From assembly GCF_002266435.3 (NCBI RefSeq), contig NZ_CP029426.2, positions 3,998,001 to 4,062,000 of the forward strand: a stretch of DNA of 64,000 nt, given 5' to 3'. Shown here piece after piece: positions 8,942 to 18,083 of this stretch. Position numbers and translations under genes: made by a program. Below the pieces are notes generated by a model that saw only the letters and a program-made list of their open reading frames with translations, was not told the origin of the DNA and did no database searches. The DNA is from Bradyrhizobium amphicarpaeae. Its GTDB lineage: Bacteria > Pseudomonadota > Alphaproteobacteria > Rhizobiales > Xanthobacteraceae. Each line of letters starts with the position of its first letter. The first letter of the stretch is position 1.

Positions 8942-9100
8942 ATGTTTGACTCGTCGGGCAGAACAGGGGGCCAGCGGCTGTTCGTGATGCCCGACCTCGG
9001 CGTGGTGGTCGCCATCACCTGCGGAAACTACGCCGACGAGAAGCAATGGATGCCACCGGTCCGGGTCATCCGGGACGTCTTGCTGGCCGGGCTGAAGTGA
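8942..9100 (+). pseudogene. C-terminal remnant of a serine hydrolase (beta-lactamase family)
   Basis: An open segment of 52 codons ends in TGA and reads like the last part of a class C beta-lactamase-type serine hydrolase: GGQRLFVMPDLGVVVAITCG, then a QWMPP motif and a leucine-rich end. The catalytic SxxK and YxN parts are absent, and nothing homologous lies upstream, so this is a decayed fragment. It probably marks an old deletion or insertion end between the sugar operon and the repeats. It is too short to be a working enzyme. Confidence 0.6.
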
Positions 9101-9117
9101 GGACGGTGTTCCGCGAA

Positions 9118-9187
9118 GGTCCATCATCCTGAGATGCGATGCACGAGGCGCAAAGCGTCCTGTGCGGAGCCTCGAAGGATGAGCGGC
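9118..9187. repeat. Palindromic interspersed repeat (CATCCTGAG / CCTCGAAGGATG type)
   Basis: The stretch starts CATCATCCTGAGATGC and ends GAGCCTCGAAGGATG, giving an imperfect hairpin with inner GCGCAAAGCGTCC. Elements with these ends are, from general knowledge, scattered through Bradyrhizobium and Rhodopseudomonas genomes as REP-like repeats. Only one copy is in the window, so the repeat status rests on recognition. Confidence 0.5.
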
Positions 9188-9245
9188 CGAGTGCGCAGGC
9201 CCTCACCTCAAGAGGCCGCTGAGGAGCGGCGGCACTTACACACGG

Positions 9246-9326
9246 CATTGCGAGCGCTGCGCAGCAATCCAGAGTGTTCCGCGGAGGGATTTCTGGATTG
9301 CTTTGTCGCACGGGCCTCTCACAACG
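9246..9326. repeat. Palindromic interspersed repeat, copy 1 (CATTGCGAGC...GCAATCCAGA)
   Basis: Shares most of its sequence with 17971-18054: CATTGCGAGC, then GCAATCCAGAGTGTT, CCGCGG and TCTGGATTGCTT. The outer and inner parts pair with each other, so each copy can fold into a long hairpin. This copy has diverged at its right end (CACAACGAAGG instead of CGCAATGACGG). It is non-coding and lies between genes. Confidence 0.8.
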
Positions 9327-9398
9327 AAGGATAGAGCGTCGCGCTCCAGACTTCGCGTGACGCCCCAGTCATCCCGAGCTCTAAAACGCAGACGAAGC

Positions 9399-9443
9399 AA
9401 TATTCCTTGTAAGGAATATTCGACTCGCGTAAGGATTGATCCT
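9399..9443 (+). promoter_or_regulatory. Two palindromic operators upstream of the XRE-ASCH cassette
   Basis: AATATTCCTT-GT-AAGGAATATT at 9399-9420 is a perfect ten-base inverted repeat around two bases. AGGAT-TG-ATCCT at 9432-9443 is a second, shorter palindrome with the same two-base centre spacing; centres are 28 bases apart, and GTAAGGA recurs at 9409 and 9429. They sit 15-60 bases before the ATG of an HTH gene, where an autorepressor of a toxin-antitoxin operon normally binds. Binding is inferred; the palindromes are seen. Confidence 0.65.
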
Positions 9444-9457
9444 ATCGAGGGAGCTTC

Positions 9458-10249
9458 ATGCCAAAATTGAACGGAAAAGTCGTAAGTGCAGTTCGCGTGA
9501 ACGGGAGTGATCTTGGCAGAGTTGTTGGCAATTCGCTGCGCACATTGCGAACGTTTGCCGGACTTACGCAGAATGATCTGGCAGAACGACTAAAGGTTGG
9601 CCAAGCCGCGATATCAAAGATCGAGCACCGGGGCGATGTGCAGATTTCCTCGTTACAAAAGTATGTTGAGGCTTTGGGCGCCACACTGCGCATTGAGGCC
9701 ACCTTCGAAGCGGACGCGTGGAAGGGCCTGCGTACCCAAGGCGCATTTGACGTTGATCTCCACGACGAGGATCAGCTCGTTTTCCCGATATTCGGCGACG
9801 AGGTGTTTCGTCCGACTCGTGATGTAGTGCTCAGTGTCAGGCCGGTCTATTCCGACAGAATTTTTGATGGCACGAAGACGATTGAGTTGCGGCGACGCTT
9901 TCCAATCTCCGCACCGCGCGGAACGATTGCCTATATCTATTCAACATCTCCGGTACGAGCGATGGTGGGAAGCGCCGAGATTGACAACGTTGTGAAGGCG
10001 CCGATCGGCGAAATCTGGAAGAAGTTTGGCAAGATGGCGCAGATCAAGCGGGCGGATTTTGATGGATACTTCGAAGGTGTCCAGGAGGGATTCGCTCTCA
10101 AGATCGCCAATGCGCGGCCGTTTTCACGCCCGTTAAATCTCTCCGAGCTACGAGACCGTTTCGGCTTCGAACCGCCCCAGTCCTACTTATATGCAACCCC
10201 CGTCCTGCGTACGGCCCTGCAAAATGAGTATTCAAACGTATCTGATTGA
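9458..10249 (+). CDS. XRE-type HTH protein with C-terminal ASCH (PUA-like) domain
   Basis: 263 residues in two parts. Residues about 25-80 are a Cro/CI-type helix-turn-helix (LRTFAGLTQNDLAERLKVGQ, then AAISKIEH). Residues about 122-247 are an ASCH domain with the family hallmark GxKxxExR as GTKTIELR at 138-145; ASCH domains belong to the PUA-like RNA-binding superfamily. GAGGGAG stands five bases before the ATG. It is the first gene of a three-gene overlapping cassette and lies just behind two palindromes, so it is likely the autoregulator and perhaps the antitoxin. The gene looks less GC-rich than its neighbours, suggesting transfer. Confidence 0.85.
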   Translation: MPKLNGKVVSAVRVNGSDLGRVVGNSLRTLRTFAGLTQNDLAERLKVGQAAISKIEHRGDVQISSLQKYVEALGATLRIEATFEADAWKGLRTQGAFDVDLHDEDQLVFPIFGDEVFRPTRDVVLSVRPVYSDRIFDGTKTIELRRRFPISAPRGTIAYIYSTSPVRAMVGSAEIDNVVKAPIGEIWKKFGKMAQIKRADFDGYFEGVQEGFALKIANARPFSRPLNLSELRDRFGFEPPQSYLYATPVLRTALQNEYSNVSD

Positions 10250-11759
10250 CACTAATGTCATCATTGGCCTCGAAGATCATCACACAGTCCAACCTGCCTT
10301 CGCCGCGCTGCTTAGCATTGCGTCAAAGCACAAGGTAGGTGTGCTGGGGCACGAGGCCTCGCGCGACGATATTCAGCGCGACAAGAATGCTGATCGTCGC
10401 AAAATCTCGCTGAGCAAACTAGACAAGTTCCAACTGCTCAAGAAGGTGCGCGGCCTCGAAGTAGCCGAGTTGGAACGGAAATACGGGCCGCTACCGCGGC
10501 CAAATGATATTGTCGATGCGACGCTCTTGGATGCGATTGAACGCGGCGCAGCCGACTTTCTCGTTACCGAAGATCGCGGCCTCCACGAGCGAGCCCGGCG
10601 AGCTGCACCGGAACTGGGTCGACGCGTTCTATTTGTCGCAGACGCAGTCGCGCTTTTGCGGACCACCTACGAGCCGGTCGAAACGCCCGTTCGCTACGTG
10701 GAGGAAGTCTCCGCAAACGAGATCAAGCTAACAGACGAGATTTTCGACAGCCTTCGCGAGGATTATCCACCATTCGATACGTGGTGGCGGGAAAAATGCG
10801 TACGCGAGCGGCGCGCATGTTGGGCCGTGTTCGATGACGGACTGGCTGGCCTGATCGTTCGAAAAGACGAAACCGCAGCAGACACGGACGCGACTATCAA
10901 GGTCGATAAGATATTAAAGATCTGCACGTTCAAGGTTCGGCCGGAAAAGCGCGGCGTGAAGTTAGGCGAGCTTCTGCTGAAAAAGGTGTTCTGGTTTGCC
11001 CAAGCTAACAAGTACGATTTAGCCTATGTGACCACCTACTCCTCACAGGTCGCCCTGATCGATCTTCTTGAATACTACGGGTTCGTCAACACCAAAGCGA
11101 AACACGATGGCGAGCTTGTGTACGAGAAGGAGTTCTCGCGCGCCCCGTTGGCGGCGGCCTCGGGGATGTCAAATTTCGAGCGCGATAGGCTGAATTATCC
11201 ACGCTTCATCGCCAGGCCAGATACGCGCGCCTTCGTGGTCCCCATTAAGGAGGGCTACCATGACACCCTCTATCCCGATTTGAAGAATCCGGCACAGCCG
11301 GACTTGTTCGAATTGGTCGGCCTCACGGGCAGCCCTAAGAGGCCCGGTAATACCATTCGCAAGGTCTATCTCTGTCGTGCCCAGTCAAACCTGGGGCCGG
11401 CCGGCTCGCTCCTATTCTTCTATAAGGGCAAATCGATCAGCCAGCCGTCGCAGGCATTGACCGCGGTTGGCGTCTTCGAAGAAGTCTCAGCGGCGGCATC
11501 GACCAAGGAGTTGATGCAGTTGACGGGTGGCCGCTCCGTCTACAGCGAGATCGAGCTGAACGATTGGCGCGCAGCGGCAGAACGCAAGGTTAAGGTCATC
11601 AACTATCTACTCGCGGGGTACATTGACCCGCCGATCGAGCTGACCGAACTCCAGGATTTCGGAATAATCAAGGGCCATCCGCCGCAGTCGATCTTCGAGC
11701 TGAGCCGAGCGCATCTGGATGTGTTGTTGCCGAGGCTCAATCTTGGATTCACACCATGA
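10224..11759 (+). CDS. PIN-GNAT-PUA-like three-domain fusion protein, candidate toxin
   Basis: 511 residues. Residues 1-150 form a PIN-type RNase domain: YLIDTNVII with Asp9, Glu44, a conserved IVDAT Asp98 and LVTEDRGL near 113-120. Residues about 155-302 resemble a GNAT acetyltransferase, with an acetyl-CoA-loop-like RPEKRGVKLGELLL (239-252) and the YYGF motif. Residues about 330-510 look like a second PUA/EVE/ASCH-like domain (KVYLCRAQ, GPAGSLLFFYKGK). The ATG at 10224 is preferred over 10191 because the PIN strand starts there; it overlaps the XRE-ASCH gene by 26 bases. Such a protein could cut and/or acetylate an RNA such as tRNA. Domain calls are mine by eye; the PIN part is surest. Confidence 0.8.
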   Translation: MSIQTYLIDTNVIIGLEDHHTVQPAFAALLSIASKHKVGVLGHEASRDDIQRDKNADRRKISLSKLDKFQLLKKVRGLEVAELERKYGPLPRPNDIVDATLLDAIERGAADFLVTEDRGLHERARRAAPELGRRVLFVADAVALLRTTYEPVETPVRYVEEVSANEIKLTDEIFDSLREDYPPFDTWWREKCVRERRACWAVFDDGLAGLIVRKDETAADTDATIKVDKILKICTFKVRPEKRGVKLGELLLKKVFWFAQANKYDLAYVTTYSSQVALIDLLEYYGFVNTKAKHDGELVYEKEFSRAPLAAASGMSNFERDRLNYPRFIARPDTRAFVVPIKEGYHDTLYPDLKNPAQPDLFELVGLTGSPKRPGNTIRKVYLCRAQSNLGPAGSLLFFYKGKSISQPSQALTAVGVFEEVSAAASTKELMQLTGGRSVYSEIELNDWRAAAERKVKVINYLLAGYIDPPIELTELQDFGIIKGHPPQSIFELSRAHLDVLLPRLNLGFTP

Positions 11760-12313
11760 TGCCACCCGTGGTTGCAGTTGCTGGGCTCTCGGGCGTGGGT
11801 AAATCGACGATTCTAACACGTCTAAGAAGCGCAGTTCCCATGCAAGTCCTACAAGCGAGCGCCCTGATCAAGGAAGCGCGAACGTCGGGAGATGGACGAA
11901 GCCTGACGCTCGACGCCCTGCGCGCAGTGGACCTCGACGAGAATCAACGACTATTGGTCGAGGGATTTGCGCAGAAGATCGATCGGACAGCGCCTCTTGT
12001 TGTGCTGGATTGTCATACGGTTATCGAGACCCCTAAGGGACTGATCCACATCGATCCGTGCGTCTTCGCTTCAATGAACGTAAAGGCAGTCGTGTTCCTC
12101 GAAGACCAGCCGGAAGAAATCATGCGTCGTCGAAGAGATGACACCACACGTCAAAGGCCGTCGACCGAACATCTTGGGTTCGTGCAAATCGAGGCGATCC
12201 AACAAGCCCGTACAATCGCGGCGGCGTTGAATATCCCATTATTCGTGCATCGCCCGACTGGGCAGGATGGCCCGATCACGGAGCGGCTTCGTTCCTACCT
12301 CACGCCGGCGTAG
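11756..12313 (+). CDS. P-loop kinase resembling archaeal-type adenylate kinase
   Basis: 185 residues. Walker A is AGLSGVGKST near the N-terminus. The middle has LVVLDCHTVIETPKGL, close to the 'DTH..IKTP.GY' signature of archaeal adenylate kinases (AdkA), followed by a FLEDQPEEIMRRRRDDTTRQR stretch that matches the 'PEEIL.RR..D.TR.R' lid region. It starts within an ATGA overlap with the PIN-GNAT gene, so the two products are coupled. It may phosphorylate a nucleotide or an RNA end, or act as an ATP switch for the cassette. An ATG three bases later is an alternative start. Function is an inference. Confidence 0.8.
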   Translation: MMPPVVAVAGLSGVGKSTILTRLRSAVPMQVLQASALIKEARTSGDGRSLTLDALRAVDLDENQRLLVEGFAQKIDRTAPLVVLDCHTVIETPKGLIHIDPCVFASMNVKAVVFLEDQPEEIMRRRRDDTTRQRPSTEHLGFVQIEAIQQARTIAAALNIPLFVHRPTGQDGPITERLRSYLTPA

Positions 12314-12352
12314 AATGGCGCGACGATTAGCTGCTTGAGTGTTCATGAGCGC

Positions 12353-13400
<1,048 letters not shown>

Positions 13401-13408
<8 letters not shown>

Positions 13409-14381
13409 GGTGATGACACCTGACCAGACCGCCGGCGTCCAGCCAATCCGTCTCCGGCACGACTGTCCGGCAGATCCCGGTCGCCTGCGCGCAACGCGGA
13501 TTGAACCTGCAGCCGTCGGGGAAATTCGTAATGGCCGGAACGACGCCTGCGATTTCCTTGAGCCTGCTGCGGCCGAGCGCAGCGCGGCTGCCGAGCCTCG
13601 GCAGCGAGGCGACCAGGCCCTGCGTATAGGGGTGCGAGGGTGCACGAAAGATATCGGCGGAGCCGCGCTCCTCGACGATGCGGCCGGCGTACATCACGGC
13701 GACGCGGCGGCAGACATTGGCGACCAGGCCGAGGTCGTGGCTGATCATCAGGATCGCCGTTCCCCGCGCGGCGCACAAATTCCGCATCAGCTCGATGATC
13801 TCGGCCTGCACGGTGACGTCGAGCGCGGTGGTCGGCTCGTCGGCGATCAGGAGATCCGGACCGCAGGCGAGTGCAATCGCGATCATCACGCGTTGGCGCA
13901 TGCCGCCGGAGAGCTGATGCGGGTAATCGTGGACGCGCCGCTCCGGCGCAGGGACGCGGACGCTGGCGAGCGCCTCGACCGCCAGCCTGTTGGCTTCCCG
14001 CCAGCTCTTTCCCTTGTGCAGCACGAACATCTCGGCAATTTGCCGGCCCACGGGCGAGACCGGGTTCAGCGCCGTCATCGGCTCCTGGAAGATCATGGCA
14101 ATGCGGTTGCCGCGCAGCTCCCGCTGCCTGGCGGCGGAAAGATGCTGGATCTCCTGGCCCTCGAACCGGATGACGCCCGCGCCGATCGAGAGCGGCGGTC
14201 GCAACAGCCCGATCAAGGCGAGCGCCGTGATGCTCTTGCCGCAACCGGATTCGCCGACGAGGCCGAACGTCTCGCCGCGGTCGATGCGGAACGAAACGCC
14301 CTCCGCCGCCGCCACGCGCCTCGATCCGTCATCGAGATCGATGCGCAGATCACTGACTTCGATCAGCGGCGTGCCGGTCAT
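13401..14381 (-). CDS. Peptide/nickel-type ABC transporter ATP-binding protein (DppD/OppD type)
   Basis: 326 residues starting at [12 protein letters not shown]; the ATG overlaps the permease stop in an ATGA, which fixes the start. Walker [10 protein letters not shown]-loop [12 protein letters not shown], signature LSGGMRQRV and Walker [13 protein letters not shown] are complete. The C-terminal Cys-containing oligopeptide extension ([15 protein letters not shown]) is present. It pairs with the DppF-type subunit downstream to form the ATPase heterodimer of the importer. Confidence 0.93.
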
Positions 14382-15199
14382 GTCCGCCGGCTCCGCGATT
14401 GCGGATCGAGAATGTCGCGCAGGCCGTCGCCGAGCAAATTGAGGCCCAGCACCGTCAGGAAGATGGCGAGGCCCGGAAACACCGAGAGCCACGGCGCGGT
14501 CGTGATCTGCTCGCGGGCCTCCGACAGCATGCTGCCCCAGCTTGGAAACGGCGGACGGACGCCGAGGCCGAGGAACGACAATGCGGCTTCGGACAGCACC
14601 GCGCTGCCCATGCCCAGCGTGCCGATGACGATGATGGGGCCCAGCATGTTCGGCAGCAGCTGCGTGATCATGATACGCAGATCGCCATAGCCGAGCACGG
14701 TCGCCGCCTGCACATAGCCCTGGCTCCGCAGCGACAGCGCCGAGGCTCGCGCGATCCGGCACGTAAAGGACCAGTTGGTCAGCCCGAGCGCGATCAGCAG
14801 GCTGGTCAGGCCGGGGCCGAGCACCGCCATGATCGCCAGCGCGAAGATCAGCGAGGGGATCGCGAGCATGAGGTTGGTCAGGGCGTTGACGACATCGTCC
14901 CACCAGCCGCCAAAATAGCCGGCGCTCAGGCCCAGGGCCACGCCGATGACGCTGTTGATGAGCTGCGAGACGATGCCGACGGTCAGCGAAACCCGGGCGC
15001 CATACACGACCCGGGAATAGATGTCGCGACCCTGGTCGTCGGTCCCGAACCACCAGGTCCAGCTCGGGGGCTCCTCCGCATTCATCAGATTGGCGTCCAT
15101 GACGGGATCGGTATGCGCGATCCAGGGCGCGAGCAAACCGACCAGGATCGCCAGCGCGAACAACACCCCACCGATGACGAGATTGGCGCGAAGCTTCAT
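14378..15199 (-). CDS. Peptide-type ABC transporter permease (DppC type)
   Basis: 273 residues from MKLRANLVIGGVLF. The start overlaps the DppB-type stop as ATGA and its own stop overlaps the DppD-type start as ATGA, an unbroken coupled chain. Five to six membrane helices, the N-terminal 'HTDPVMDANL' and 'FGTDDQGRDIYSRVVYGARV' segments, and the EAA-type loop before SFLGLGVRPPFPSWG are typical DppC features. Inner-membrane half of the translocation path. Confidence 0.94.
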   Translation of the reverse strand: MKLRANLVIGGVLFALAILVGLLAPWIAHTDPVMDANLMNAEEPPSWTWWFGTDDQGRDIYSRVVYGARVSLTVGIVSQLINSVIGVALGLSAGYFGGWWDDVVNALTNLMLAIPSLIFALAIMAVLGPGLTSLLIALGLTNWSFTCRIARASALSLRSQGYVQAATVLGYGDLRIMITQLLPNMLGPIIVIGTLGMGSAVLSEAALSFLGLGVRPPFPSWGSMLSEAREQITTAPWLSVFPGLAIFLTVLGLNLLGDGLRDILDPQSRSRRT

Positions 15200-16119
15200 G
15201 CGTATCTGATCCTGGGATCGATCACGCCGTAGAGCAAATCGATCAGCAGATTGATCGCGAGAAACGCCAGAACCACCACGAGAATGGAGCCCTGGACCGC
15301 CGGGATGTCGCGCTGCAGGACGCTGTCGACCAGCAGCGAGCCGATACCCGGCCACGAGAACAGCTTCTCGACCACGACCGCCTGCCCCATCAGCGCGCCG
15401 AATTGCAGGCCGACGGTGGTGAGAATGATGACGAGCGCGTTGCGCATCACGTGCCACTTCACCACCCGCGTCTCGCTCATGCCCTTGGAGCGCGCAGTGC
15501 GGACGAAATCGGCCGTCATGATCTCGAGCACCGCGGCGCGCGTCGTCCGGGCAAACAGCGCCATCGGCGACACCCCGAGGGTCACCGCCGGCAGGATCAG
15601 GTATTTTCCCCCGCCGTCGCCATAGCCGAAACTCGGCAGCCAGCCGAGCTTCAACGCGAACAGGTACATCAGCACAAGTCCGAGCCAGAATTTGGCGATG
15701 GACAAGCCCGACACCGCGACGACCATCGCAAGCGTATCGACGATGCCACCGGGCTTCAGCGCCGCGATGAAACCAAGCGGGACACCGATCGCGACCGAGA
15801 ACGCCATCGCCGCGAAGATCAGTTGCAGCGTCGGCCAGGCCCGCTTGGCGATCATGGTCGTGACGGGCTCGCGGGTCCGGAACGAGGTGCCGAAATCACC
15901 GGTCGCGAGCCTGGCAATGTAGACGCCGAAGCGCACATAGACGGGTTGGTCGAGGCCGAGCTGCTTCTTCATGCGCAGCTCGACCTGTGGATCGCTGTCG
16001 TCGCTCATCGAGGAGACGATGCTGCCGGGAACGACGCTGAACAACACGAAGACCAGAGCCACGACGGCAAGCACGGTCGGAATGGTCTGCAGCAGGCGGC
16101 GGAACAGGAAGGAGAGCAT
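15196..16119 (-). CDS. Peptide-type ABC transporter permease (DppB type)
   Basis: 307 residues starting MLSFLFRRLLQTIPTVLAVV, the classic DppB opening with one long first helix. The periplasmic 'KQLGLDQPVYVRFG' segment and the EAA loop (DFVRTARSKGMSETRVVKWH) are as expected. Six helices. It follows the binding-protein gene by 60 bases and overlaps the DppC-type gene. With DppC-type it forms the membrane channel. Confidence 0.95.
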   Translation of the reverse strand: MLSFLFRRLLQTIPTVLAVVALVFVLFSVVPGSIVSSMSDDSDPQVELRMKKQLGLDQPVYVRFGVYIARLATGDFGTSFRTREPVTTMIAKRAWPTLQLIFAAMAFSVAIGVPLGFIAALKPGGIVDTLAMVVAVSGLSIAKFWLGLVLMYLFALKLGWLPSFGYGDGGGKYLILPAVTLGVSPMALFARTTRAAVLEIMTADFVRTARSKGMSETRVVKWHVMRNALVIILTTVGLQFGALMGQAVVVEKLFSWPGIGSLLVDSVLQRDIPAVQGSILVVVLAFLAINLLIDLLYGVIDPRIRYA

Positions 16120-16179
16120 CGGCGCTTTTCCTCTCTCCCTCCATCGTTTGACGCGATGAAGGGAGCGCGAGAGCGTATG

Positions 16180-17772
16180 TCACTTCGCGGGCGAGGTCTC
16201 GTCGACCCAGAGGTCCTCGACGTTCTGATGGGTCAGCTCCGTGGCGTTGAGCTGGACGCCGTGAAGCCAGGGCTGCACCGCCATGACCGCCTTGTTGTAG
16301 TTGAAGAACCAGACCGGCGCCTCCTCATAAAGCAGCGCATTGGCCTTTTGCAGAAGCTGGGTGCGCTTTGCAGCGTCGTCGGCCTGCCCGGCCTCGTCGA
16401 TGATCTTGTCGAACTCGGCGTTCTTGTAGGTCATGTAGTTGCAGGCCGGTTGCGGCGTCGACGAATGGAAGCATTTGAGGGCAGCCAGCGGATCCGGACC
16501 GCTCGCCTGGGAATAGATGAAGGCCTGGTAGTCGCCGCTGCGAACCACTTCCGCCAGCACCGCGGTCTCGACCTGCTTGACCTTGACCTTGATGCCGACC
16601 TTGTCCAGCATCGGGATCACGGCGGAGACGATCGGCAAGCCCCAGCTCTCGTTCTGGCTGGTGGTCCATTCGAACTCGAAGCCGTTGGGATAGCCGGCCT
16701 CGTTAAGCAGCTGCTTGGCCTTGGCGGGATCGTAGGCATACGGTTTCATCGCCTTGTCGTAGGCCGGCGAGGTCAGCGGCAGCCAGCTGGTGGCACGATA
16801 GGCCTTGCCCTTGACCAGCTTGTTGATGATCAAATCGGTGTCGATCGCGTAGTTGATCGCCTGCCTGACGCGCTTGTCGGCGAACGGCTTGAACGAGGGA
16901 TTCATCCCCATGTAGCGCGTGAAGACCTCGGCGACCTCGACGATGGTCCCCTTCAGACTGGCATCGGACTGATAGGCCACATATTGCGCGGGCCCGAGCA
17001 CCGAGGTGTCGATCTCCTTGTTGCGGAAGGCGACATCGCGCGCCGCGGCCTCGGCCATGATCGACACGGTGACCTTGTCGGCATAGGGTTTGCCGGGCTT
17101 GTAGAACCGGTCCCAACGCTCCAGCACGATGCGCGATCCCGGCACGTGCTCGACGAATTTGAAGGGCCCGAGACCGATCGGCTTCTGGATGAAGCTCTCC
17201 TTGGCACCCTCGTCGGCGGGATAGATCGAGGTCAACGCGGTGAAGAAGTAGAAGCCGGGATCGACCTTCTCGGTCAGCTTCATCTCGACCGTGAAGTCGT
17301 CGATCTTCTTCAGGCCGGAGATCTCCTTGGCCTGGCCCTTTTCGACCGCGGCGGCGCCCTCGATGACGCGGACAAAGCGGGCGCCGGGATAGGCCTTGGT
17401 GCCGTCCATGATGCGGTTATAGGACCAGATGAGGTCGTCGGCCGTCATCTTGCGGCCATTGTGGAAATAGGCATCGTCGCGCAGCTTGAAGGTGTGAACG
17501 AGGCCGCCGCCCGAGACGACGTCCTCCTTGGCGAGCTCCAGCACCGGCTTTCCTTCCGCGGAATTCCAGATGTAGAGCGAGCGATGCAGCGCCTTGGCGT
17601 AGATCTCGTCCTGGGCGCGCTGCGTCGTGTGAATGTCGAGGCTGGTGAAGCTGGAGCCATAGGGCGCGGTCATGCGGATGGTTCCGCCCTTGCGCGGCGC
17701 CTGGGCCTCCACTGACCCGGCGAGCACCAGTCCCACGCCCGCGACGACGACCGCCATCATCCTGAACATCAT
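16180..17772 (-). CDS. ABC transporter substrate-binding protein, family 5 (peptide type)
   Basis: About 530 residues from the ATG at 17772. A clear signal peptide (MMFRMMAVVVAGVGLVLAGS...AQA) fixes the N-terminus and AGGGGA stands just upstream; a longer frame upstream is spurious. The mature part has SBP_bac_5 features such as 'LEVVSGGGLVHTFKLRDDAY'-like and 'ADDLIWSYNRIMDG' segments and the late 'WTTSQNES' region. It captures a peptide or related solute in the periplasm for the four transport genes downstream. Ligand not predictable. Confidence 0.92.
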   Translation of the reverse strand: MMFRMMAVVVAGVGLVLAGSVEAQAPRKGGTIRMTAPYGSSFTSLDIHTTQRAQDEIYAKALHRSLYIWNSAEGKPVLELAKEDVVSGGGLVHTFKLRDDAYFHNGRKMTADDLIWSYNRIMDGTKAYPGARFVRVIEGAAAVEKGQAKEISGLKKIDDFTVEMKLTEKVDPGFYFFTALTSIYPADEGAKESFIQKPIGLGPFKFVEHVPGSRIVLERWDRFYKPGKPYADKVTVSIMAEAAARDVAFRNKEIDTSVLGPAQYVAYQSDASLKGTIVEVAEVFTRYMGMNPSFKPFADKRVRQAINYAIDTDLIINKLVKGKAYRATSWLPLTSPAYDKAMKPYAYDPAKAKQLLNEAGYPNGFEFEWTTSQNESWGLPIVSAVIPMLDKVGIKVKVKQVETAVLAEVVRSGDYQAFIYSQASGPDPLAALKCFHSSTPQPACNYMTYKNAEFDKIIDEAGQADDAAKRTQLLQKANALLYEEAPVWFFNYNKAVMAVQPWLHGVQLNATELTHQNVEDLWVDETSPAK

Positions 17773-18083
17773 GTGTCCCCTACCAACGCAGGCATCCTGA
17801 TCAGGGATTTGATCATTCGCAGCCTGTCGAATGCAAGCTTCGTTTTTGATGGAAACCAATGTCGGTTCCGGATGGCGAACGTCCGGCGACGACCACGGGG
17901 GGCCAGTTGCATCCACCCAGCGATGCAAGCTGGCGATTGACGCGGTGCGTCATCGAGCGTGCCCTCCGCGTCATTGCGAGCGAAGCGAAGCAATCCAGAG
18001 TGTTTCCGCGGTGACAGTCTGGATTGCTTCGTCGCAAGGGCTCCTCGCAATGACGGAGTGGGCGAGCCACCTTTGCAACGTCC
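17773..18083. other. Intergenic region with a palindromic repeat
   Basis: About 311 bases between the binding-protein gene and mtnK, both on the minus strand. It must hold the promoter of the importer operon near 17775-17960. A REP-like palindrome occupies 17971-18054. I see no gene and no clear intrinsic terminator for mtnK. Confidence 0.5.
17971..18054. repeat. Palindromic interspersed repeat, copy 2 (CATTGCGAGC...GCAATCCAGA)
   Basis: The better preserved of two copies in the window (the other at 9246-9326). It runs TCATTGCGAGCGAAGCGAAG, CAATCCAGAGTGTTTCCGCGG, then TCTGGATTGCTTCGTCGCAA and ends CTCGCAATGA. Left and right halves are complementary, so a long bulged hairpin can form. It sits just downstream of mtnK. 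Confidence 0.85.
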
